From Lachnospiraceae bacterium UBA1759 (GTDB taxonomy: Bacteria; Bacillota; Clostridia; Lachnospirales; Lachnospiraceae): 32,311 nucleotides of DNA. The notes beneath the pieces were generated by a model, which saw nothing but the letters and a program-made list of their open reading frames with translations, did no database searches and was not told the DNA's origin. Shown here in pieces: positions 22,277-28,632 of the stretch. The stretch covers positions 26,408 to 58,718 of the forward strand of contig DCHF01000043.1 in NCBI GenBank assembly GCA_002315555.1, given 5' to 3'. The translations under genes were made by a program, and so were the position numbers. Numbering within the stretch: the stretch's first letter is position 1; each line of letters begins with the position of its first letter.

Positions 22277-24202
22277 ATGAGATTTTGTTACAGGGTAAAG
22301 CTGAATGATACGGAGCTTGTCCGGGAGCTTTGCGACCGGCGTGAAACTGCGCAGGCGGACGGACAGGTGCTTTTCACGTACGGTGATGCGGCCGCCTGCG
22401 GGATCCCGGTCGAGGTAGAACTGAACGTCCTTTGCGATCCGGAGACCGGTGTGCAAAAATGCAGCGTCCGGGTCACGAATAACGGCGCGGACGAGGTCAT
22501 GCTCCGCGGTGCCGATGCAGGTGTGGTCCTTTCCGGTAAGGCGCCGGTCCTTCACTATTTCACATCGGACTGGGGGAAGGAATACGCGCCGCACAAGAAG
22601 ACACTTGACTCTTCGTTTTCTCTGGTCTGCGAATCCGGCCGGTCGTCCAAGGGATACATTCCCTTTGTAAACATTGAGGACGGGGACGCGGTCTACGCGA
22701 TGGCACTCGCCTGGTCCGGAAACTGGACCTTCAGCGTACAGGATGACGGACCGCGCGTCGGAAACTGTCCGATGCCGAAACTATGCACCCTCGGCTTCAC
22801 CGATCGTGAATTCTGTCACGTCCTTCCGCCCGGAGAGACCTTTACGGCGCCGGCTGTTTATGTGGTGAAGACCGCGGACCGGGAAACGGGAAGCCGGATG
22901 CTCCGCCGGTACTATAAGCGGTATCTCAGCACGATGGATGAAAAAGCGTTTTCGCCGATGCCGCTTGAATACAATACCTGGTGGCCGTATGAGGACCGCT
23001 TTATCAACGAGGAGGTCTATCAGGCCAATGTGGAGCAGGCTGCCAGGCTCGGCATACGCTACGCCATGCTGGATGCGGGCTGGTTCGGTAAGACCGAAGA
23101 GGGATCGACCTGGGTGGAGAAGCGCGGGGACTGGGAAAACGTCAATACGGATCTTTTCCCCTCGGGACTCAAGGCTCTTTGCGACAAGGCCAAGGTGTAC
23201 AACGTGTTTCCGGGCATCTGGTGCGAGATCGAAGCCGTGGGCCGTGATGCGGAGCTGAAGAAGCTGCATCCGGAGTTTCTGGCAAAACGGGACGGAGAGG
23301 ACCTCGGTTATGTCTGTTTCGGCAGTCGGAAGACCCGCGAATGGGCGATGCGCATCTGTGACCGCATCCTGGGAGAGTACGGCGCAAAATGGATCAAATT
23401 CGACTTTAATTTAGATCCGGGCTTTGGCTGTGACCGTGAGGATCACGATCACGGAAAGGGCGACGGTCTCTATGCCCACTACATGGGGTATTATGCTTTC
23501 CTTGACGAGCTGCATAAAAAGTACCCGGATGTGGTGATCGAAAACTGCTCCTCGGGCGGACTGCGCGGGGATATTGAGATGATGTCCCATTGCCAGGTCG
23601 GCTTTTTGGCGGACCCGGACTGGACGGAATTCCACCTTCAGCTGTACTGGGGCGCGCTTTCCTTCCTGCATCAGCGCTGCCTTCTGCATTTTTCGTGGTC
23701 CCAGATCCTTGGGGATCACAATTTGGATGTTCAGGACTCGATGAAGGAACTCACAAGCCGAGAGAAACTGGACTATATGATCCGTGCCGTCATGATGGGT
23801 GTCCCGGGCTTTTCACTGCGTCTTCCCGAGCTTGCGGATTGGCAGCTTAAACGGATCCGCGAACTGGGTGAATTCTACACGAAGTATTCCACGGATTTCA
23901 TCTTAAACGGCGATGCTTACCGGCTCACGGAACAGCCGGAGGTCCACGGAAGGGGCGAGAGGTTCCCGGTGTTTGAGTTTGTGAGCGAAGATGAGCGGGC
24001 GCTGGTGTTTGCGTTCCGTATGGATGGCGCCAAAGAGACACAAAGAGTCCTTCTGAAGGGGCTTGATGAAGTGCGGCGGTATACGGTCACATCGGAGAAC
24101 GATGGCAGCACGACGGAACGAACCGGGAAGGAACTCATGGAGGAGGGCGTACTGTTTACGGGCCTTCCGGAAGAGGGCTCGGAGGTGTTCATGATCCGGT
24201 GA
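22277..24202 (+). CDS. GH36-type alpha-galactosidase
   Basis: A 641-residue retaining glycosidase, apparently cytoplasmic because no signal peptide is seen. An N-terminal beta-sandwich (~1-235) is followed by the TIM barrel: 'YNTWWPYEDRFINEEVYQAN' near 233, 'YAMLDAGWFG', and 'WIKFDFNLDPGFGCD' with nucleophile Asp376. The C-terminal side of the barrel has 'VIENCSSGGLRGDIEMMSHC' and then Asp446/Asp448 in 'FLADPDWTE', one of which would be the acid/base. A small beta domain ends the chain. It is somewhat shorter than the ~730 residues of many bacterial GH36 enzymes. The ATG at 22277 is chosen over an earlier frame that overlaps the preceding gene and terminator. The ribosome site is weak. Confidence 0.9.
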   Translation: MRFCYRVKLNDTELVRELCDRRETAQADGQVLFTYGDAAACGIPVEVELNVLCDPETGVQKCSVRVTNNGADEVMLRGADAGVVLSGKAPVLHYFTSDWGKEYAPHKKTLDSSFSLVCESGRSSKGYIPFVNIEDGDAVYAMALAWSGNWTFSVQDDGPRVGNCPMPKLCTLGFTDREFCHVLPPGETFTAPAVYVVKTADRETGSRMLRRYYKRYLSTMDEKAFSPMPLEYNTWWPYEDRFINEEVYQANVEQAARLGIRYAMLDAGWFGKTEEGSTWVEKRGDWENVNTDLFPSGLKALCDKAKVYNVFPGIWCEIEAVGRDAELKKLHPEFLAKRDGEDLGYVCFGSRKTREWAMRICDRILGEYGAKWIKFDFNLDPGFGCDREDHDHGKGDGLYAHYMGYYAFLDELHKKYPDVVIENCSSGGLRGDIEMMSHCQVGFLADPDWTEFHLQLYWGALSFLHQRCLLHFSWSQILGDHNLDVQDSMKELTSREKLDYMIRAVMMGVPGFSLRLPELADWQLKRIRELGEFYTKYSTDFILNGDAYRLTEQPEVHGRGERFPVFEFVSEDERALVFAFRMDGAKETQRVLLKGLDEVRRYTVTSENDGSTTERTGKELMEEGVLFTGLPEEGSEVFMIR

Positions 24203-24262
24203 AAAGAGATGACAGCTGACCTGCGTGATGATCCGATGATGCCGGATATGAAAAAAGCACTT

Positions 24263-24297
24263 AGAACTGCGTACAGAGTGTGCGCAGTTCTTTTTTT
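24263..24297 (+). terminator. Terminator after the GH36 gene
   Basis: AGAACTGCG and CGCAGTTCT form a 9-bp stem with a loop of about 10 bases, followed by seven T residues. Confidence 0.85.
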
Positions 24298-24306
24298 GCC
24301 TTTTGG

Positions 24307-24320
24307 TTAGCATATGCTAA
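24307..24320. promoter_or_regulatory. Upstream iron-box-like palindrome
   Basis: TTAGCATATGCTAA is a perfect 14-bp palindrome about 20 bases before the -35 of the feo promoter. It shares TTAGCA with the two downstream sites and resembles DtxR-family operators. Confidence 0.6.
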
Positions 24321-24338
24321 TTAATTTCAACAAACCTA

Positions 24339-24367
24339 TTGACAAGTTAGCACAGGGTAACTATAAT
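24339..24367 (+). promoter_or_regulatory. Consensus sigma-A promoter of the feo operon
   Basis: TTGACA (24339-24344) and TATAAT (24362-24367) are both perfect and separated by 17 bases. Such a strong core promoter would need repression when iron is sufficient. Confidence 0.88.
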
Positions 24368-24395
24368 ACCGATTGTAAGTTAGCAGGAGGTAACT
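24345..24395. promoter_or_regulatory. Two direct copies of an imperfect palindrome over spacer and ribosome site
   Basis: AGTTAGCACAGGGTAACT (24345-24362) fills exactly the -35/-10 spacer, and AGTTAGCAGGAGGTAACT (24378-24395) contains the ribosome binding site GGAGG. Each has AGTTA/TAACT arms, and they are 33 bp apart, about three helical turns. They are probable binding sites of a metal-responsive DtxR/MntR-type repressor. Confidence 0.65.
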
Positions 24396-24398
24396 AAA

Positions 24399-24611
24399 AT
24401 GATTCCGTTAATGTTAGCAACTGTCGACGAAGAGAACGTCGTCAAGAAGGTCGGTGGGAATCCGGAGGTTCGGAAGCATCTGGAAAATCTGGGCTTCGTC
24501 ATCGGCAGCCGGGTGAAGATCATCACCGCTCTGAACGGAAATATCATCGTTCAGGTAAAGGAAGCACGAATCGCGATCTCGAAAGAGATGGCGCAGAAGA
24601 TCTATGTATAA
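24399..24611 (+). CDS. feoA: FeoA family protein, first copy
   Basis: A 70-residue SH3-like protein of the ferrous iron uptake system. The core 'RKHLENLGFVIGSRVKIITA' and the final 'ARIAISKEMAQKIYV' are the usual FeoA pattern. It is a soluble partner thought to modulate FeoB at the membrane. GGAGG lies 8 bases before the ATG and inside the third operator, so repressor binding would cover the region encoding it. A second FeoA gene follows after 26 bases. Confidence 0.9.
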   Translation: MIPLMLATVDEENVVKKVGGNPEVRKHLENLGFVIGSRVKIITALNGNIIVQVKEARIAISKEMAQKIYV

Positions 24612-24637
24612 CATACGAAGAAGATAAGGAGAGCATT

Positions 24638-24871
24638 ATGAAGACATTGAAGGAGGCGAAGATCGGCCAGACGCTGAAGGTCGTGAAGCTTCACGGGGAA
24701 GGCGCGGTAAAGAGACGCCTGATGGACATGGGAATCACGAAAGGAGTGGAGATCTTCATTCGCAAGGTGGCGCCGCTCGGCGATCCGGTGGAGATCACGG
24801 TCCGCGGTTATGAACTTTCTGTTCGAAAAGCGGATGCGGAAATGATCGAAGTGGAAGGAGGTCTGGCATGA
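24638..24871 (+). CDS. feoA: FeoA family protein, second copy
   Basis: A 77-residue FeoA. 'VKRRLMDMGITKGVEIFIRK' and 'APLGDPVEITVRGYELSVRK' are a closer match to the classical FeoA consensus (the LGDP-ExxxRGYxLxLRK motif) than the first copy. AAGGAG precedes the ATG. The stop overlaps the feoB start as ATGA, so translation of feoB is likely coupled to it. Tandem FeoA genes are common in clostridial feo operons. Confidence 0.94.
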   Translation: MKTLKEAKIGQTLKVVKLHGEGAVKRRLMDMGITKGVEIFIRKVAPLGDPVEITVRGYELSVRKADAEMIEVEGGLA

Positions 24872-27021
24872 GTATTACCATTGCCCTTGCGGGAAATCCG
24901 AACTGCGGTAAGACCACACTGTTTAATGCGCTGACAGGCTCCAATCAGTTTGTGGGAAACTGGCCGGGCGTAACCGTCGAAAAGAAGGAAGGCAAACTGA
25001 AAAAGCATCATGATGTAACGGTCATGGACCTTCCGGGCATTTATTCCCTTTCTCCGTATACGCTGGAGGAAGTGGTTGCACGTAATTATCTGATCGGTGA
25101 GCGCCCGGATATCATTCTGAATCTGGTCGACGGCACCAATCTGGAACGCAACCTGTACCTGACCACCCAGCTTACCGAACTCGGAATTCCGGTGGTCATT
25201 GCCGTCAATATGATGGATGCTGTCCGTAAGAACGGCGATAAGATCAATATCGATGAACTGTCCCGGCAGATGGGATGTCCGGTATGCGAGATCTCCGCGT
25301 TAAAGAATGAGGGCATCATGGAAGCGGCAGAGCTGGCGATCCGGGCGGCCGGAGACAAGAAGCCGGTTCCGAATCATAAGTTTTCCGGTGTGGTGGAGCA
25401 TGCGATAGCACACATTGAGGAAGTGACGGTCCATGATCTTCCGGAAGAACAGCAACGCTGGTATGCAATCAAGCTGTTCGAACGCGATGAGAAGGTCCTG
25501 GAGCAGATGAAACTGAGTGACAGCGTCCGGAATCACATTGAACGCGACATCGCGGCCGCGGAAGCGGAAATGGACGATGACGCGGAAAGCATCATTACGA
25601 ACGAGCGCTACATTTACATCGGCGAGGTGATCAAGTCCTGTCTGAAGAAGGCGAATAAAGGAAATCTGACGACCTCCGATAAGATCGACCGCGTGGTCAC
25701 GAACCGTTTCCTGGCACTGCCGATCTTTGCGGTGATCATGTTCCTGGTCTATTATGTCTCTGTTACGACCGTGGGAACCATGGCCACGGACTGGATGAAT
25801 GACACTTTATTCGGCGAGATCGTACCGTCATTAGTGGAAAATCTTCTGAACGTATTGCAGGTTTCGGAAGAGGGAATCGGCGCAGTCGTCCGCGGTGTGA
25901 TTCTGGATGGCATCGTAGCAGGCGTCGGCGCAGTCCTGGGATTTGTTCCGCAGATCCTGATCCTGTTCATTTTCCTGGCGTTTCTGGAGGCTTGCGGATA
26001 CATGGCGCGTATCGCCTTTGTACTCGATCGTATCTTCCGTAAATTCGGCCTTTCCGGTAAATCCTTCATTCCGGTCCTGATCGGTACCGGATGCGGCGTC
26101 CCGGGCATTATGGCCTCCCGTACCATTGAGAACGAACGCGACCGCCGTATGACGATCATGACGACTACATTCATTCCCTGCGGTGCAAAGCTGCCGTTCA
26201 TCGCGATGATTGCAGGTGCGGTCTTTGGCGGCGCAGCCTGGGTGGCTCCGCTTGCATATTTCAGCGGCATGGCGGCCATCATTATTTCGGGCATCATGTT
26301 GAAGAAAATGAAGATGTTTGCCGGCGATCCGGCACCGTTTGTCATGGAGCTTCCGGCATATCACATGCCGACGCTGGGCAATGTACTCCGGTCGATGTGG
26401 GAGCGTGGCTGGTCCTTTATCAAGAAGGCCGGTACCATCATCCTCCTGTCCACCATCGTGATCTGGTTCGCGACCTACTTCGGTTTTGCACCGGACGGAT
26501 TCCGTATGCTGGAGGAAGAGGAGATCGCTTACAGCCTTCTTGCCTCAGCCGGTAAGGTGCTGCAGGTGCTGTTCATTCCGCTCGGTTGGGGCATTGGCCA
26601 CTGGCAGGCAACGGTTGCGACGATCACCGGTCTTGTGGCAAAGGAAAACATCGTCGGCACAATGGGTATTCTGTACGGCGGCTCCGGCTCGGTCTATGCA
26701 ACGCTTGCCGAAACCTTCAGCGGTATCACCGGATATTCTTTCCTTGTATTCAACCTTCTCTGCGCACCGTGCTTTGCTGCTATCGGCGCCATTCGCCGTG
26801 AGATGAACAACGCCAAGTGGACGTGGTTCGCCATTGCTTATCAGTGCGGATTTGCCTACGCGATCTCGCTGATGATCAACCAGTTCGGCGGACTGTTCAC
26901 GGGAAACGTAAATATTATCGGCGCAATCGCCGCAGTTATTGTGCTCGGATTTATGATTTGGATGCTCGTCCGTCCTTATAAGGAATCCACCAAGCTGACA
27001 AAAAAGATAAAGGTTTCGTAA
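24868..27021 (+). CDS. feoB: Ferrous iron transport protein B
   Basis: A 717-residue inner-membrane Fe(II) transporter. The N-terminal G domain shows G1 'GNPNCGKTTLFNALTGSNQF' at residue 8, G3 'DLPGIYSLSPYTLEE' near 54 and G4 'NMMD' near 116. A helical insertion domain follows to about residue 270. The membrane domain has two Gate motifs with Cys, 'GTGCGVPGIMASRTIENERD' near 404 and 'TTFIPCGAKLPFIAMIAGAV' near 430, which fit the conserved metal path. The protein starts inside the feoA stop codon. Its end 'RPYKESTKLTKKIKVS' precedes a gene for a Cys-rich FeoB-associated protein by 19 bases. Expression is probably iron-repressed through the operators at 24307-24395. Confidence 0.97.
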   Translation: MSITIALAGNPNCGKTTLFNALTGSNQFVGNWPGVTVEKKEGKLKKHHDVTVMDLPGIYSLSPYTLEEVVARNYLIGERPDIILNLVDGTNLERNLYLTTQLTELGIPVVIAVNMMDAVRKNGDKINIDELSRQMGCPVCEISALKNEGIMEAAELAIRAAGDKKPVPNHKFSGVVEHAIAHIEEVTVHDLPEEQQRWYAIKLFERDEKVLEQMKLSDSVRNHIERDIAAAEAEMDDDAESIITNERYIYIGEVIKSCLKKANKGNLTTSDKIDRVVTNRFLALPIFAVIMFLVYYVSVTTVGTMATDWMNDTLFGEIVPSLVENLLNVLQVSEEGIGAVVRGVILDGIVAGVGAVLGFVPQILILFIFLAFLEACGYMARIAFVLDRIFRKFGLSGKSFIPVLIGTGCGVPGIMASRTIENERDRRMTIMTTTFIPCGAKLPFIAMIAGAVFGGAAWVAPLAYFSGMAAIIISGIMLKKMKMFAGDPAPFVMELPAYHMPTLGNVLRSMWERGWSFIKKAGTIILLSTIVIWFATYFGFAPDGFRMLEEEEIAYSLLASAGKVLQVLFIPLGWGIGHWQATVATITGLVAKENIVGTMGILYGGSGSVYATLAETFSGITGYSFLVFNLLCAPCFAAIGAIRREMNNAKWTWFAIAYQCGFAYAISLMINQFGGLFTGNVNIIGAIAAVIVLGFMIWMLVRPYKESTKLTKKIKVS

Positions 27022-27040
27022 AAGCGGAAAGGAGTTTGCT

Positions 27041-27214
27041 ATGATAATCTGGATCACAAGCAATATCGGAACGATTACGGCAGCTGCCGGTATTCTCGCA
27101 ATTGCCGTTACAGCTTTTGTTATTATTTTGAAAGATAAAAAGAAGGGCAAATCCTCTTGCGGTTGTAACTGTGCCCACTGTGCTATGGCAGGCTCCTGTC
27201 ACAAAACAAAATGA
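27041..27214 (+). CDS. Small FeoB-associated Cys-rich membrane protein
   Basis: A 57-residue protein with a single N-terminal membrane segment (about residues 9-31, 'GTITAAAGILAIAVTAFVII') followed by a Lys-rich stop-transfer and a Cys-rich tail: Cys-Gly-Cys-Asn-Cys-x2-His-Cys, then Gly-Ser-Cys-His. This is the layout of the FeoB-associated Cys-rich family found directly after feoB in clostridia. AAAGGAG precedes the ATG. The tail could bind Fe(II) or an Fe-S cluster; this is inference. It closes the feo operon before a long hairpin. Confidence 0.9.
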   Translation: MIIWITSNIGTITAAAGILAIAVTAFVIILKDKKKGKSSCGCNCAHCAMAGSCHKTK

Positions 27215-27217
27215 CAT

Positions 27218-27251
27218 AAACAGGGAGATTGCCAAACAATCTCCCTGTTTT
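27218..27251 (+). terminator. Long hairpin at the end of feo, weak terminator or readthrough point
   Basis: AAACAGGGAGATTG pairs exactly over 14 bp with CAATCTCCCTGTTT around CCAAA, but only four T residues follow before AAG. Termination may be incomplete, leaving the genes 22 bases downstream partly under the feo promoter. Confidence 0.7.
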
Positions 27252-27272
27252 AAGTTGAAAGGACTTAAGAGT

Positions 27273-27527
27273 ATGAAAAAATATGTTCTTTCCGTATCGG
27301 GTATGTCCTGCGCGATGTGCGAAAACCACATAAACGATGCTATCCGTCGGACGTGCGAAATCAAAAGTGTGAAATCGGACAGAAGAAAGAACGAAACGGT
27401 CATTCTTGCAGAACGGATTGATCCCGATAGGATTATCACCGAACTGCATAATCTCGGCTACGAAGCAAATTTCATATCGGAAACGGCTTATGAAGAAAAA
27501 TCATTTTTCAATCTTTTCAGGAGGTAG
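27273..27527 (+). CDS. Heavy-metal-associated (HMA) domain protein
   Basis: An 84-residue soluble ferredoxin-like metal-binding protein. 'YVLSVSGMSCAMCENHINDA' has the CxxC metal site (Cys13 and Cys16), and 'RIITELHNLGYEANFI' ends the fold. A C-terminal 'KSFFNLFRR' tail extends past the domain. Members of this type bind Cu(I) or similar soft metals, often as chaperones. The start at 27273 follows AAAGGA; a longer in-frame reading passes through the terminator hairpin and is rejected. It starts a clearly more AT-rich block, five bases before the next gene. Confidence 0.85.
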   Translation: MKKYVLSVSGMSCAMCENHINDAIRRTCEIKSVKSDRRKNETVILAERIDPDRIITELHNLGYEANFISETAYEEKSFFNLFRR

Positions 27528-27532
27528 CTTGC

Positions 27533-27919
27533 GTGAAAGAGAAAGTTACCTCACGGCATTTGTATCTTCGGACAATATACCGTCTTTCGCAGGATAGGAG
27601 CCGGATCAGAAACGTTGATATAGCAAAAGAACTCGGTTACTCGAAACCGAGCGTCACGAATGCAATAAAGAAGTTATGTTCAGACGGACTGATTTCCTCC
27701 GAAAAAGAACACGGAATCCGGCTGACAGAAAACGGTCTTGCGCTTGCCAAAGAATTAACAGCGCGATGCGACATTTTGGCGGAGTATTTTATGAAGCTTG
27801 GCCTTGAAAAAGAAGCCGCCTATGAAAACGCCCGACTTATAGGCAATCAGATTACAGATGATCTGTTTGAACTGATTCGTATAGAAAACATCCGCATAAG
27901 CGGTAAAGGAGAAACTTGA
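27533..27919 (+). CDS. DtxR/MntR-like regulator without the usual metal ligands
   Basis: A 128-residue regulator starting with GTG and preceded by AGGAGG. The winged HTH ('VDIAKELGYSKPSVTNAIKK', then 'SSEKEHGIRLTENGLALAKE') and short dimerization domain fit the MntR/DtxR family without the C-terminal SH3 domain. Compared by eye with B. subtilis MntR, the Asp8/Glu11 pair aligns to Leu and Arg ('RHLYLRTIYRL'), His77 to Cys ('ARCDILAEYF'), and the Glu99/Glu102/His103 cluster to non-ligands ('NARLIGNQITDD'). Two cysteines are present. It probably regulates the adjacent ABC transporter; whether it senses metal is doubtful. Confidence 0.82.
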   Translation: MKEKVTSRHLYLRTIYRLSQDRSRIRNVDIAKELGYSKPSVTNAIKKLCSDGLISSEKEHGIRLTENGLALAKELTARCDILAEYFMKLGLEKEAAYENARLIGNQITDDLFELIRIENIRISGKGET

Positions 27920-27920
27920 A

Positions 27921-28622
27921 ATGGAAATTGTCAGATTTGATACTGTCTCACGTGTATATCGGAACGGAGACCATATTCAGAAAGCTTTGGACGGCATTGA
28001 TTTGTCGCTCGAAAAAGGCGATTTTATTGTCATTCTCGGACAAAGCGGTGCCGGAAAAAGCACACTGTTGAATTTGCTCGGTGGACTTGACAGTCCAACT
28101 GACGGCAAAATTTTTGTAAACGGTAAGGACATTTCTACGTTAACCGACAACGAACTTGCCGATTACCGCGCATCTACTGTCGGATTCGTTTTTCAGTTTT
28201 ATAATCTTATCCCGACGCTTACTGTTCACGAAAATGTTGCTTTGGTTAAAGAAATTGTACCAAATTCTCTGTCTGCAACAAAAATGCTCGAAGAGGTTGG
28301 ACTGGCAGACCATTTGAAGAACTTTCCGTCAGAACTGTCAGGTGGCGAACAGCAAAGGGTATCAATCGCCCGCGCACTTGCAAAAAATCCGGAAATTCTG
28401 CTTTGTGATGAACCGACCGGTGCACTTGATTCGGAAACGGGAATTCTTGTATTGAAACTACTCTTGAAGATGGCAAAGAGCTACGGAAAAACGATTGTTA
28501 TTGTTACACACAATCAAAATATCGCAAGAATGGCAGATACGGTGGTTCGTGTCAAGAACGGAAAAATTGTTTCTTGCGAACGTCAGCCGAGTCCCGCTTC
28601 TGTGGAAGAAATAGACTGGTAA
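27921..28622 (+). CDS. ABC transporter ATPase, LolD/MacB type
   Basis: A 233-residue ATP-binding subunit. The Walker A is 'GQSGAGKSTLLNLLGGLDSP' near residue 41, the Q-loop is 'VGFVFQFYNLIPTLTVHENV', the signature 'LSGGEQQRVSIARAL' is near 139, and Walker B 'LLCDEPTGALDSETG' is near 159, followed by the H-loop 'IVIVTHNQNIARMAD'. This subfamily pairs with FtsX-type permeases for lipoprotein, peptide or antimicrobial handling rather than ordinary import. It starts one base after the regulator's stop with AAAGGAG upstream, and the permease follows after 10 bases. Confidence 0.94.
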   Translation: MEIVRFDTVSRVYRNGDHIQKALDGIDLSLEKGDFIVILGQSGAGKSTLLNLLGGLDSPTDGKIFVNGKDISTLTDNELADYRASTVGFVFQFYNLIPTLTVHENVALVKEIVPNSLSATKMLEEVGLADHLKNFPSELSGGEQQRVSIARALAKNPEILLCDEPTGALDSETGILVLKLLLKMAKSYGKTIVIVTHNQNIARMADTVVRVKNGKIVSCERQPSPASVEEIDW

Positions 28623-28632
28623 GGAGACATTT

